DNA of 64,000 bases from Tretioscincus oriximinensis. Lineage: Eukaryota; Chordata; Lepidosauria; Squamata; Gymnophthalmidae. The stretch lies in assembly GCA_022410635.1 (NCBI GenBank), contig JAJVDF010001833.1, forward strand, positions 16,515-80,514, written 5' to 3'. Below, one piece after another: positions 23,572-35,516 of this stretch; position 1 is the stretch's first letter; every line of letters begins with the position of its first letter. The position numbers and the translations under genes were made by a program. The notes under the pieces were generated by a model that worked only from the letters and a program-made list of their open reading frames with translations, searched no databases and was not told where the DNA came from.

Positions 23572-23603
23572 CAGAATCTAGAATCTCATCATACAAGACC
23601 AAG
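23572..23603 (+). repeat. 32-bp target-site duplication, left copy
   Basis: The segment starts CAGAATCTAGAATCTC and ends ACAAGACCAAG. It recurs at 25736-25767 with two mismatches. The pair brackets the minus-strand L1 and everything nested in it. Confidence 0.8.
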
Positions 23604-23779
23604 TTTTTTCCCCCAATAATTTTTATTACTTTTTCAATTGAATACATAATTTAAAAATCAAAATAAACATACAAATGAGACATACAAATAATACANACAC
23701 AAAAAGAATCTAACAACCTATAGCCAAATACCCACCCTCCCCCCAGTGATTTTTCTCTACAACATTTTGTACATCAACA

Positions 23780-24810
23780 GAGCCAGTTTGGTGTAGTGGT
23801 TAGAGTGTGGGGCTCTTATCTAGTAGTCTCNCNGTTCGATTCCCCACTCCTCCATGAAGCCAGCTGGNTGACCTTAGGCAAGTCACAGTTCTTTGAACTC
23901 CCTCAGCCCCACCTACTTCACAAGGTGCANCAGCAGCAAAAAAGGCAAATTCCATGTTGGGGATAATTAGGAAAGGAATCGAAAACAAGTCAGCAAATGT
24001 TGTTTTGCCTCTTTATAAATCTGTGGTGAGGCCANATTTGGAATACTGTGTTCAATTCTGGTCACCACATCTCAAGAGAGATATTTTGGAACTGGAGAAG
24101 GTGCAGAAAAGGGCAACAAAAATGATCAAGGGTCTNGAGCACCTCCCTTACGAAGCAAGGCTGCAACGTTTGGGCCTCTTCAGCCTTGAAAGGAGACGTT
24201 TGAGNGGTGATCTGATTGAAGTGTACAAAATCATGCATGGGATCGACAGGGTGAATAGAGAAAAAATGTTTTCTCCAACACACAACACAAGGACCAGAGG
24301 GCACTCCTTAAAACTATTGGGTAGAAAAGTGAGAATAGACAAAGGAAAGTATTTTTTCACCCAGAGGGTCATTGGCCTGTGGAATTTACTTCCTGAAGAG
24401 GTAGTGGTAGCTAACAGCTTAGATAGTTTCAAGACAGGACTAGACAGGTTTATGGACACCAAGGGTATAAATGGATACTAGGATAGTTGTCTGGATGTAG
24501 CCTCCAGGATGGAGCAACAGGCAGGACTCCTGAAATACCATTTGCAGGGAGTCATGAACAGGTGCATATTTTGCTTTCCTCTGTTCGGACTGCCCAGGTG
24601 CATCTGGTGGGCCTCTGTGTGACACAGAATGCTGGACTTGATGGGCTGTGGCCTGATCCAGTATGGCTCTTCTTATGTTCTTATGTTCTTATGTTCTTAG
24701 NTGTCTGTTGTGGAGAAAGCAACAAAAGCTATGTGCGCCACTCTATGGCAGGCTGCCCTGAGACCTTCGGGTATAGGGTGGAATATAAATACAAATAAAT
24801 AAATAATAAC
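23780..24810 (+). mobile_element. tRNA-derived SINE, family A, interrupted by a CR1
   Basis: The left part (23780-23927) has the tRNA head: GTGTAGTGGTTAGAGTG (A-box region) and GTTCGATTCC (B-box), then AGTCACAGTTCTTTGAACTC. The right part (24702-24810) resumes with CTGTTGTGGAGAAAGCAAC and ends with CCCTGAGACC, GGGTATAGGG and (AAAT)n. Removing the inner CR1 restores the order seen at 60457. Confidence 0.85.
23928..24700 (+). mobile_element. CR1-clade LINE, RT C-terminus and complete 3' end (copy 2, longest)
   Basis: The ORF reads [105 protein letters not shown] and SLDSFKTGLDRFMDTKG, then stops near 24481. This is the RT C-terminal region of CR1 elements. The 3' UTR and three (TTATGTTC) octamers end at 24700. 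The catalytic core and endonuclease are missing by 5' truncation. It lies inside the SINE without a long target duplication. Confidence 0.9.
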
Positions 24811-25735
24811 AGGAATATTTCCTTACGTACAGTATATTTCTCTACCTTGTTTGTATATCTCGTCCTTCAATATATCTTATCAATTTGGTCCAACTGTGTT
24901 TAATTTTCAGTTATTTTATTTATTATTTATTTATTTGTATTTATATCCTGTTATTAAGCCATTATAATAAAGTCTTTTTTCATTTACCAAATCAAATTTT
25001 ATTANATCGATTACTTAATGCTGCCATCGTTGTTCTGTCCATTTATCTTGACCTTTCCATCCAAAAGTCCTTGTCAAATGTGCTGNGGTTATAGGTCTAT
25101 CATATAAAATTCATCTTGGTTGACTATATCNAAAACAGGAATTTGTTTAAACAGCCATTTCTCTATATCCCAATATAGTATCTATTATAGATTGGCTCAC
25201 AATCCAAAAGTTCTATACTGTAGAGCAGTTCCACCACATATGTACATAATCTCCATGCTTTAGACCACAGTGCCAACATTGTAAACATATTCTTAATTAG
25301 ATTTTTATACACCATACCAATTATACTCCTACTATTCATTAGGGATGCAATGATTATTTTTCCCCAGTTATTATTTTTTGTTTACTGGAGAACAACTAAA
25401 ATTTAATATTGCTCTGGTAACTAGCCAATTGTTATGTCCAATTATGACTTCCAGCTGATGTCTATTAATTAATGATTCATCAGTGTTTTAAAAATAATTG
25501 AATTCAAAAATATTTTGCACGAAGCAATTTTCTATAATATTTTGAGGTAAAATCTTTATTTGATTGTTCATAATTAATATATAGTCTAACGACAAAGTTC
25601 AAGAAATGATAGTTGAAGCCCAATGTTTCCAACTACAAATTGTAACTTTCCATGGTCCAAATAACTTATCTAAATTTTGTTTGGTCTTGTAGTTGATGGA
25701 CTTTGTGCTCTATTAATACCCATTTTTATTAAGAT

Positions 25736-25767
25736 CAGAATCTGGAATCTCATCCTACAAGACCAAG
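25736..25767 (+). repeat. 32-bp target-site duplication, right copy
   Basis: CAGAATCTGGAATCTC through ACAAGACCAAG; two mismatches against 23572-23603. Confidence 0.8.
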
Positions 25768-26741
25768 CTTCTTAAAAAAAACTAGATGAGAATGGTTTGA
25801 CTTAGAACAAAGGAAGACATGTCTACTCTAAGAAGGTATTTTAAGTCAAATGGTCACCTGAAATCATGGGAAATACAAAAGTACAGGTCTCTTTCCAGAT
25901 AANAGAAACAGGATATGGAGATCAATCTCCATTCACCCACCAATTCTGCCCTTGTATGGCTTTTCTTGCCAGCAGAGGCATTCTGTTTTCTTCCAAGACA
26001 AACAGGTCAGTCTCTATATGATAGACACAAGTATGACATGAGAAATGGCAATATTCAAAAGCCAGTAGNTGAGATGGGAGAACATTTCAGCCTNCCATGA
26101 CATTCTTCAAATAGCTTTAAAGTTGCACTCTGAGAACAAAAGGGTTTCAAAGGGAGAACGCAGCATGCGACTATGGAATTGCAATACACCAGCAGTTTAG
26201 TTCTANCATTTGTAAAAAGAACCAAGTCAAAGATTTTAATATGTAATAAAGTGCTGGTTGCATTTCAATTACTAGGCTATTGTGCGGCTAACAAAATTAC
26301 CCTAGTTAATGATGTAATGACCAATGAATGCTCTATATTTATATATGTCATCACTGCTTGTGTGCCCAATCCTATGATACACAAAGGAGCTTTCAATCTG
26401 AACCTTGATGCTCTAGGAACAAAATATCAAATGAATTTTCCATCAGACTCAGCAGCTGTTGCTTAGTCCTGTTTCCATTCCTAAACAAAATAGGCAGCTT
26501 CTTTTATTAGGTGTAGACAAGATTTTTCAGATAATCTAGATAGTAAAAAAAATATCAAATTAGTCACTACCAAAGGAAATCAAAGCTGACTGTTCCCTAG
26601 CCTAGAAGATCAAAATATTGAAGGAAAAGCAACTTTGGTCATATAATAAGATGATGGGACTCACTGATCAAAGTCCTGATGCTGGGAATGATTATAGGTA
26701 AAAGGAAACAAGATAATAATATGAACAGATAATATAATAAT
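25768..26741. other. Non-coding DNA, nothing recognised
   Basis: An ORF at 26173-26466 has no recognisable motif and an in-frame N. I do not call it. Confidence 0.5.
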
Positions 26742-26749
26742 AATAATAT

Positions 26750-26780
<31 letters not shown>

Positions 26781-26862
26781 CAATTTTATACCGCCCTATA
26801 CCCATAGGTCTCAGGATGGCTAACAATAAAATCATAATTAACACATTAAAAACAGCCATATC
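26742..26862 (-). mobile_element. SINE/LINE 3' tail with (ATTT)n
   Basis: An (ATTT)n array at about 26748-26780 is followed by the reverse complement of the family-A SINE 3' end (TATACCGCCCTATACCC, GGTCTCAGGATGG). Only the tail is present. Confidence 0.75.
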
Positions 26863-27530
26863 TAAAAATAGGGAAGAGACAGTATTAAAAATGTTTAAGG
26901 ATTTTTTCCGGTTAGATGGGAATCTTATATCTTATAATGATATGATTCAGATTTTAGGCAATTGAAGATGGTTACACGTGCAACAAGTTAGAAATAAGAT
27001 TCAATAACGTAACCATAGTAAGATTGCATCTACTCCAAATACTATATTGGAAAATATTTACATTAATGGGATCAAAGACATGAACGGGATGGGCAGGATG
27101 TTATATAAGACAATTACAGTTAAAAATTTTGGGTAGGTGGTATAGGACTCCAAGCTATTTATCAACTGCTAGCTAAAATGTTAGTCCTATCTTCTGGCAT
27201 GACTGTGGGGTAAGAGCTATATACATTCATTTACTATGGGAATGGCCAGTTGTAAGATCTTTTTGGAATACCATCTGGTGAGAGATTGATAATATAATAA
27301 GATACCACATAAATCAATCTAAAGAGATAGCATTNTTTAAAGTTCATTGGGGAACGTTAAAAGAAGTTAAATATTTAGTGGAACAATTGATTATGGCAGC
27401 TCAGGCAGTCATTGCCCTTGGTTGGAAGGATTCATTGAAAATGGAGACAAGCNAATGGCAACATTATCTGACTGATCAGCTGTTAGGAGATTTCCTAAAA
27501 TTAATTTAAGAATTGTNATATTCTTCTCCT
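26863..27530 (+). mobile_element. Decayed L1-type ORF2 C-terminal fragment
   Basis: With frame slips the plus strand reads GVRAIYIHLLWEWPVVRSFW, then FKVHWGTLKEVKYLV and AAQAVIALGWKD. These match the H..W.C-type region and the downstream tail (W--A---I---WK) of L1 ORF2. Many stops show that it is ancient. It is opposite in orientation to the L1 at 23604. Confidence 0.6.
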
Positions 27531-27778
27531 CATCCAGTGAGTACATGGATGAGGAGGACCTTGTTNGACTTGAATCTCTTGCCATGGATATCATCTTAAA
27601 GGTCTCTGAGCCACAGGAAAGCCTTCTTTGGAGACCATAGCTGAGGGAGGAGTGGAACAGGTGGAGACTCAGAATTTTGCTATTCACAAAAAGAAGCAAA
27701 CACTGAAGAGGTAAATGAGGGCAGTTTCAAGAGCTCACATGTAATAAGACCCACCAGCTGCTTTNAATAAATAGCTTG
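27531..27778. other. Non-coding DNA
   Basis: May contain the remaining L1 3' sequence; nothing definite. Confidence 0.4.
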
Positions 27779-27980
27779 TNGGCTGACCAGATGACCCCTT
27801 TTAGGGGAGNTTGAAAACCCATTTTGGGGTGCCTCCCTGTTTTTTCTGAGGAAAAAAAATTAAAAAACAAAACAAAATTCCCNAAAAAATTTGAAAAAAA
27901 NTTCCTCAGAAAAAACTGNGAGGCACCCCAAAAATGGGTTTTCAACCACCACCACCCAAAGGGGTCATCTGGTCAGCCTA
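27779..27980. mobile_element. 202-bp foldback element (family F2, copy 1)
   Basis: The left arm GGCTGACCAGATGACCCC, TTGAAAACCCATTTTGGGG, TGCCTCCC, TTTTTTCTGAGGAA is mirrored at the right, ending in GGGGTCATCTGGTCAGCC. The spacer is A-rich. Several N sit in homopolymers. No clear target duplication was found. It has no coding capacity. Confidence 0.8.
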
Positions 27981-28451
27981 AGCTAAAGACATGTTTAGGG
28001 GCTTGCAGTTGATAATTGACCCAAACTTGCATTTGTTCATCTCTGTTAAAATACCTTATTTTTCTGCTAGCTGTTTACCTCTGTGTGGTGTGCTTTTTCA
28101 AACTACCTCGTGGAGTCTGCATAGTTCACCTTAGTTGTGTTTCCAGTTCTCTAGTGCTCTTGTGTTAATATAGTTTGAGTTTACCTTGGTTTTTTTAGTT
28201 GGGTTTTGGGGTTTTCAATATTCTAAGCTGAAGTAAAGCCACCTTGAGTTTACCTTGTGTTTCTCAGTTAGCCTTGACCAGTACAACAAACTTTGGGAAA
28301 CGGTAAGTCCCTGGCATGCCATTGCAGTATTTTCTTCTATTCTGCATTTTCTGAGGTGGCTTTTTTCCACATGAAATATACATTGCTTTTTCCAACAATT
28401 CGTAGAATCTTTATATATGAGCTTTGTGTACCCATGATTATGCATTTCTGT
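27981..28451. other. Non-coding DNA, nothing recognised
   Basis: Nothing supportable. Confidence 0.5.
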
Positions 28452-28700
28452 GTATTTATTTATTTTTCTAACTCGCCCTATATGCAAAAGAGTTAGAATT
28501 ACTGAATCACAGTAAAAGCTCTGTAAAAACAGATCAAATAGGTATCTAATGCAATAACAGTGCCTGAATGAGAAGGAGACGTAATTCCCTCAGTCAAAGG
28601 CCAAGCATATAAAGAGGCTTGCACTGGTTGGCCTTAAATTTCATCATGAATCTGATCTGTATCTTAAAGCAGCATGTGGGTTCCAGGCCTCTATTCCAAG
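28452..28700. other. Short A/T-rich LINE/SINE tail and flanking DNA
   Basis: 28452-28492 (TATTTATTTATTT, then CGCCCTATATGC) resembles a minus-strand LINE/SINE tail. Beyond it, TTCCCTCAGTCAAAGGCCAA at 28585 recalls decayed L2 3' sequence. Confidence 0.4.
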
Positions 28701-28880
28701 ATACTGTAGATGAATTTGTCTAATTCTGTCTTAAAGCTATCCAGGCAGGCTTCTAGATACCATCACCTCTTCTGGAAGTAAATTCCACAGACCAATGAAA
28801 AAATATTTTCCCCTTGCTTGTTCTTACTCTTCGGCCTATCAGTTTCAAGGAATGCCCCCTGGTCCTAGTGATGTGTGATT
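28701..28880 (-). mobile_element. Old, diverged CR1-clade fragment
   Basis: TCTTGAAAC-like blocks, CACCTCTTCTGGAAGTAAA, TTCCACAGACCAATG, AAAAATATTTTCC and GAATGCCCCCTGGTCCTAG follow the minus-strand order of the CR1 RT end at 660-776 and 24270-24440, with heavy divergence. Confidence 0.7.
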
Positions 28881-29579
28881 TTACACCCATTAAAGCTGCA
28901 AAGGCAAGGAACTACTTTGCTTCCATATCTGACTAGAACAAGCTGTGTGTACCTCACATATTTGTGACATACTCATTGGTAAGAAGCTGATCTATACATC
29001 TGGGTCTCTTTCCTTCCCTCTTTTCAACTATCCAACTTTTGTTTTGGGTTAGTCTAGCCAGGGCTTCCTTTTTCCTGTATTTTTTTTTTCTTACTACCCT
29101 AAAACTGAAGACAATTGTAGCTTTGTTCATTATTGCCTTTTTCTCAAATGTGTTTGTGAGTTTACATCACGAAGTTGCATTTGTCACGTAAATAAAGGCA
29201 TGAGAGAGAGGAATAGCACTACAAGTTTAAGATCACATATTGTAAGCTACTCTGAGAGTCGTTATANTCCAAAGGATGTCATATAATTGAATTAAATTAA
29301 TATACAAAAGGTTTAGAATATATCCCTTTATTAGTTAACATGAACACTATTCTTGAATTTTCCAACACACTGCATGCATCATGAAGTGACAAGATTGTTC
29401 AGTCCTGTATTCATGGTCCATTGTACAAATTCTGGAGTAGAAAATTAGTAGTAAACCATCACATGCAGGAAACATTCTGTTATATCTATCTCTTCAGCAA
29501 CATAATGGCTGGACAGTCAGTGCAGAATCCTGCCTTGAGCCAAAGATTGAGCACAATAAACCTGGAGGTTTCTCCTAAC
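28881..29579. other. Non-coding DNA, nothing recognised
   Basis: Nothing supportable. Confidence 0.5.
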
Positions 29580-29581
29580 TA

Positions 29582-29659
29582 TACTGCTCAAAACAATTAA
29601 GGGAACACTTAGAGTTACAGTGTTATTTTAAAGTGCCCCCTTAATTGTTTTGAGCAGTA
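29582..29659. mobile_element. 78-bp Tc1/mariner-type MITE (copy 2)
   Basis: Same termini as 22489 (TACTGCTCAAAACAATTAAG and its complement), flanked by TA. The loop sequence differs slightly. Confidence 0.85.
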
Positions 29660-29661
29660 TA

Positions 29662-30595
29662 TAATTCTATTATTTTGATGTCAAACTTTTTCACATATGG
29701 TAACTATAAAGTTAAGACTACAGATGAGGAAATCTTGGAGTGGCTAGAACATTAAAACTTTATACATTTCTTTCATTGTACAGGTTTCCTTTTACAGGAC
29801 GTTTGCATGTTCTTTTAAAGGTAAAAATACCTTTTTGTGAAAATGCAAAGGATTAAAATCCCTTCTTTCTAAAGGTACAGTTTATGTCTTCTCTTTGTGT
29901 AAGGCATGTATTTCTTCGATCCTGTTTCCTGCTAAACAGCTTTGTTTTTGTTTTTATGTAACAAGCATCCCCAGAGACCTGTGACAGTCAACTGACCTTT
30001 GTACAACTCTTCAACAAAACTTGTTTGAGTCCTTCCTTGCTATTCAGCATCCTTTCAAGCTGCAGAACCCCATAAGCATCTCACATTTAGCAGGCTGAAC
30101 TTTCCACCAGTGACTCAATATATTGTATTAATACAGACAATGGAAAAGAAATCCACAATTCTCTTTGGCCCCTGAAGACTTGCCTAACAAAAACTCTGAA
30201 AAGAGACTAAACAGCAATGTGGAAAAATGATGTGCAGAGAGATTTTTCTTAAAACTTGAGGGCGTCTATATTTAATAAGTGCACAATGTTTTATTTGCTT
30301 TTAAATCCAACCTCAGCTGTCCTAATCACAACCATGGGTTCTAGAGGGAGCACTGACATGCCAGATAGCTTAGGACTTAATTGTGATGGCTTACTGAAGA
30401 CTGTAAGGCAATGGGCTACAGCTGTCAAACAGGCAAGCAGGCCATTAGGAACAATAAGGAGGAAAATATACAATATTCTTGTTTATGTCAGTCGGTCTGT
30501 CTCAAATACTTTGCAGAATTCAAGCTTTGTACCCTCAAAAAAGTGAGGATCAGGAAGATGACATAACTTATGAAACAAGGACTATTTACCATGGG
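29662..30595. other. Non-coding DNA, nothing recognised
   Basis: Nothing supportable; ORF 30256-30546 has no motif. Confidence 0.5.
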
Positions 30596-30690
30596 TAGGG
30601 TTCTCCTATAAGAACACTATTTTCCTGTCCAGGTGCAGCAAGCATTAGAAACTGCACCTGGCGAAAAGTTCTCTCTTCCATAACCCTAAA
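30596..30690. repeat. Small inverted-repeat element (possible MITE)
   Basis: A perfect 10-bp stem (CCAGGTGCAG / CTGCACCTGG, at about 30631 and 30653) lies between outer GTAGGGTT and AACCCTAA ends. This could be a ~95-bp hAT-type MITE. No target duplication is clear. Confidence 0.5.
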
Positions 30691-32211
30691 AGGGATAAAA
30701 CTCATATGAGAAACCAAAGCCATGTGAAGAAAATACTTTCATCATATAAAGATTACAAGTGATACCAGACAGAAGGGATGAGAGAACTTGGAGATCTTTG
30801 CATGTTTGTGGACTCTAGTAACCCCAAGTGAAACCAACAGCTGAACCTGTTGGGATGTGAGGTTTATGGATACAGGACAGCCATAGATTCTAAATAGCAA
30901 GCAGATGTAATAGCTAATAGTTTATCATTTATTTCTAGCAATGGAATTTAGCGGCATCTTGTAGTCTAAAATAGTCAAAAATTGATTAGATGTGTTGTAA
31001 CAGATCCCTAAAATGTATTATTGAACCTGTAAAATAGTCTTTTAACAAAACAAATAAAATAACACTTCAACCCTGCTCTCATTTTTACTTTTAAAGCTTC
31101 TCCAGTTATGGGTACAATCTTTTTTCCCTCCTGGATCAAACCAGGAAGAAAAAAATTAAGCTCATTCTTCAGGACTGAATAAGCTTTAGAAGCAAATGTG
31201 TAACCAGGGCCACAATCCTCATCTTGTTTCCACTGCTGTATGAATTTAAGAACATATTTAGTATGCCAGAGCTGCAGGAAAGGATTTGAGAAGAAAACTC
31301 AGAACAGCTGGAAATATTCAAACTTGAATCAAATTTCATTTCCATCCCTGTAACTGGTCCCAGGTACAGAAAAAGTTGTGTTAAACAATGTGAAGAGTTT
31401 GATAACTTTTGATCATCTAAAACACAGAAAGTGAAAACATTTCAAGAATCAAGGGTGCGTTTATAAAGTCCAAAAACCCTGGTGAGAGATTTGTTAAAGG
31501 GTTACTACCCTAGAAAAAGTTTCATGTTGTCTTGTCTATCTTCACGTGGAAGACTTCATTCTTGGACTGAGATTACTTCTTCACTTTAGTCCCTAAGAGT
31601 AGGGCTTAGTCCATTTTTGTTTTTTACTAAACACTATTTTTCAGCAAGGAANAATGGAAGTTGTAGTGCAAAACATTGAGCAAAACAGATTAGACTACAA
31701 ACAATCTGCTTTATCCAATGACTGGAGCTAGCAAAACAACAAGCAGAAAACATTTGTAATAGGTAATAAATCCAATAAATCTTTTCTGCACTGGGCTTTA
31801 TTCTGATTATATATCTATATGCGTTTATATGCCTGCCCCCTATTCCAAAATATATTCCAACATGTAGTGTAAAGAGGGGCAAATCTTCTCTGGTATATTT
31901 TTAAAAATATCATTACCTTTAAACCTACTTTAGTTCATCTTCAGTTCTGAAGAATGAGTTTAATCTGTGTGTTTTTCTGGACTAAACATTATTCTTGGGG
32001 ATTAAAGAAAACTAAAAGTAATACAGCCTATGTATTAGGTTAGAATAGTTAGCAATAAAAATGACTACAATTGATATTTAAATGCACTGCATCTTTAATT
32101 GAACCTAAAACAATTATTACAAAAACTTATTTTGCCAAATGAATTGCTCCTCACTGACTCATATATTTCTAGTAATAACAACAGTTTCATTACGTTATTA
32201 GACTTAATATA
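30691..32211. other. Non-coding DNA, nothing recognised
   Basis: Nothing supportable. Confidence 0.5.
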
Positions 32212-32213
32212 TA

Positions 32214-32291
32214 TACTTCTCAAAACAATTAAGGGAACACTTAGTGTTACACTGTTATGTTAAAGTGTTCCCTTAATTATTTTGAGCAGTA
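32214..32291. mobile_element. 78-bp Tc1/mariner-type MITE (copy 3)
   Basis: Palindromic, TACTTCTCAAAACAATTAAG to GAGCAGTA, flanked by TA. It differs by one base from the other copies in the left terminus. Confidence 0.85.
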
Positions 32292-32293
32292 TA

Positions 32294-35140
32294 TTTTATT
32301 AGTATAATATATATTTTACTGGTCTGGGGAAGATGGTGGAAATATTTGGAAAAACTGAGTACACTGATTCCTATTCCCAGCCTATTTTTCAATGTCCACA
32401 AGAGTCTTTAAGTGGTAACTTTTTGTAACACAGCCCACTAACCTTGAGGCACCTCATACAAGAAAAGAAATGCACTATAATACACTGGCTTTTGTCCAGA
32501 TTGCCCAGGCTTGCTTGAAACTTGCAATCTGGAAATTATGATGCTGTGTTCATTTTTATAACTTTGCAAGTTAATTTTTATGTTTAGATATGATTTTTTA
32601 CTTCAGTTTTTCAACATTTGCCTTTGTATTTTTGTAGTCACTTCCTTAACAAATAGTTTAATTCCAACCTTGTTAGGTGCATGCAAAATGCTTTTATATG
32701 GGTAATTCGTGTGTAATAACAGCCAATGGGAAATGTGCTATTTTTATTACTCCAACTCAGTAAAAACAAATCCAAATTCAACCCTGAAAAATTATGAGAT
32801 GGGAATCTGATGATTCAAAGACCCAATTTGCAGACACCTGGCTTAACCTACTTTAGTTTATTCATATTAGCTTGGTATGGATTAGCTGCAGCCACAAGTT
32901 CGCATGAAACAGCTTGTGCTGTTACAACATGTGCTGCTGCATAAACACACATTGCTGTTACACATGAAATCGCAGGCAATCACACTCTGCAACCAGGTTC
33001 CTTTAGCCCCGCCTCCAACGGGATCGCTGAGCTTTCTTTATGGACAACGTCAAAGCTGCCTAGGAGCTGTCCTCAAAAAAGGGCTGAATTTGAAAGATCC
33101 CTACTTCGCTCTGCAGTCAAGCTGCTGTAACAGTTTTGCCTGACTGCACAGATCTGTCCTACATGCCAATACCCCGCTGCTAGTGCATTTCTACTGGCAT
33201 TATTACACATATAGGGCAAATTAACGTGTTTTACTAGTAATGCATTTTTGGGAACTGTTACATTATATGTGTTGGAGTACCAATCCCATGCAGACAATGT
33301 GGAATAGCAACCTCCTTACAATATATTACTAAACTTGTGCAAAAAGGGTCTAAGGCATTCTCAGTGCCACATTCAAGTCTAAAGTCAGACTGAAAGGGTC
33401 CAGATAACTAGCTTCCACTGGCCATGTCTGTCAGAAGAAACTAGTTGCCCAAGATGGCTATATTGGCTTGGTGATGGTTCCTCAATGCATTTGGGGATAA
33501 GGAAGATCCTCTTGAAGAAGGACACTTCTCTGTCTTCAGGGACTAATGCTCCCAGAACCTACCCTTCTATACCCCTGTGCTCTGTTCCAGTAAGTTAACA
33601 ATAACGATCAAGAGAGCTGAAACCCTGTAATCAGTTTGTATTCATCCTCAGACATTTTTACTCAAACTGATCCAAAGCAAATGAACAGGATGTTTCTGTA
33701 GGCACCCCTATCAAATTACTCTGAATTGTAGCACATGGATCTTTTGACTGTATCTTGAAAGCACCTTGCTGGTTTGGAGCAGAGATATCTGATGGAACAA
33801 TCCTTTCCTGTTTCCAGCCTGATGCCAACAAGCATTCAGCCACAGAGCATTGGGAAGCAATTCCATTGATAACGCTAATTATCTCACAATTCAACAGTAA
33901 GGCCAAGTTCTCAATAGGACTACCAATTAATTGCTACTCGGGCTGTTTAGAATAGGTGCTATCCTCCATCTTTTGCGGACAGAGTTCAGAAGTAGATATG
34001 GCCTCTTGTCCATACTAGAATGCAGAAGAGACCCAGAAAGTTTTATATGTTGCACTTAGAGGTAAGTGCAGAAACTCCAAGAGATTTTTCAATGATGTGC
34101 ATATTTCTGAATTCTGATATAGGCAGTTCTACAGTTTAGCAAAAATGAATTTTGAGTTGTAAGCTAAATGCAACTTCACTTTTTCAAGGTCAGTGTGTGT
34201 CCATGTCAAAGCAAATTCCTTTATAGATCAACCAATGATCCAGACGCTTCTCTCTCCAGGGTCGGGAGATATAAAAGCAGGATGAAAAACACAACAGAAT
34301 CGACCCTTAATGCAGCTTAACTTCAGAGTATTGTATACAGGTAATGCAGCTAATAACTCTTGGCAGCCCTATTTACCATGAACCGCAAATCCAAGCTCAA
34401 ACTATTGTTATGTGGTTAAGGCCTCACCCCTATAAATAGGACCAACATCTGCTTGTTCACGCAGACACCAAAAAGTAGTTGATAAGTCTTTAGGGACATG
34501 TTTCATCTTCAGAAGATATTGAAAGGCACATGGAGGAACTTATCTGCTATACAAAGTATAAAGCAGCCTTTAATCCTCTCAGCTTCTGAAAAGCCAGAAT
34601 TCTGTTATCTGCCTTCAAGGAATTACCCAGAATGGCTTCCTTCTCTGTAGAATAGCCACAAAAAGATAACATTATGTCCTGTGAGAATGAGGACAACACT
34701 AACATGTCAAAGGCTGTCAGCACCTTCAAGGCCACGAAGAAACAGGAGCAAAACCTTTTTCCTTGTTGTTGCAAAACAAGACTGCCTGGGTTTGCTGCCA
34801 ACTGGAACAAAAGACAGAAGAATCTATTGCCCAGTGCGCTACTCCTAGGTAGGCAGAGGGTAAGAGGAGCTTAGATATAGCATCAAAGTGTAAACCTTGT
34901 CCGTTGCGCTAACCATGTTTTGAAAGATTCGTTTAAGGATGCAACTATGCTGAATAAGAAAAAAAATAGGAAAGGAAACAAAACAACAAACAGCTGCAGG
35001 AGGAAATAGCAGATCAGATCCCGAAGGCACAGATTTTGCAGACGAAGAGAGATCTTTTGGGGCCTCCTGTGTGTTTAAAAGGTTATATATAGCCAGGGAG
35101 GCAGATTTTCTGCAATTACATGGAATTTCTAGCAAAGGGA
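32294..35140. other. Non-coding DNA, nothing recognised
   Basis: No gene supported. ORFs around 33658-33955 and 34547-34874 occur as opposed overlapping pairs and look random. Confidence 0.5.
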
Positions 35141-35206
35141 TCTAGTAGCACCTTAAAGGGGACGAGGCTTTTGTAAGTCTAAGTCTTCAGAAGCAGACAC
35201 TGGCCC
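35141..35206 (+). repeat. Fragment of dispersed repeat (TAGTAGCACCTTAAAG type)
   Basis: CTAGTAGCACCTTAAAG, GGCTTTTGTAAG and TCTTCAGAAGCAGAC match the order of a common sauropsid repeat. An inverted scrap (TTAAGGTGCTACTAGG) lies at 35582. Confidence 0.5.
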
Positions 35207-35516
35207 CTTCTGTACAGGGTTTATATTTCAGAATAGGAACCTACCGTTCCTTTGGTGGATGCAGGCTGAGCAAGATACACCAGGCCTTCCTTAGGCCTTT
35301 ACAGCTCNAGGCTTTATCTGGGGGTATATCTTGAAACAGAGCCCTACTATCCACAGGCCAGTATAGGCTACGGCAGGCCCCATTTGACACACCTCCAAGA
35401 TGAAGCCTAAAATGAAGCCTGGTGCAAGGAGGTCCCTCTAGCAAGTGGATAGCAGGTCCTTATTCTGAGATTCAACAATCCGGAATAAGATCTGGTGCAG
35501 AGAGGGCTTTAGTCTA
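35207..35516. mobile_element. Possible short hAT-like element with imperfect inverted termini
   Basis: The left end GGCCCCTTCTGTACAGG, CAGAATAGGAACC is mirrored loosely at the right by GGTCCTTATTCTGAG and TGGTGCAGAGAGGGC. Similar terminal motifs occur at 37815-38050 and 45175-45290. No target duplication was identified. Confidence 0.4.

Larger units (their letters stand above)
23604..25735 (-). mobile_element. L1-type LINE 3' end, split by a SINE that is itself split by a CR1
   Basis: On the minus strand, 25735-24811 carries a decayed L1 ORF2 C-terminus including the cysteine/histidine motif (CWKCRHCGLKHGDYVHMWWNC at about 25200-25280), then 3' sequence. 23604-23779 is AT-rich 3' UTR ending in a T-run at 23604, which is the poly(A) on the minus strand. 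The SINE at 23780-24810 interrupts it. Long flanking duplications fit target-primed reverse transcription. Several stops and N make it non-functional. Confidence 0.75.

Noticed and set aside
26173..26466. 97-codon ORF as a candidate second exon
   Set aside because: It lies upstream of the signal-peptide exon on the same strand, contains an N, and has no recognisable domain.
27931..27980. Target-site duplication for foldback F2
   Set aside because: Flanks (ATAGCTTG versus AGCTAAAG) share only AGCT, not enough to claim a duplication.
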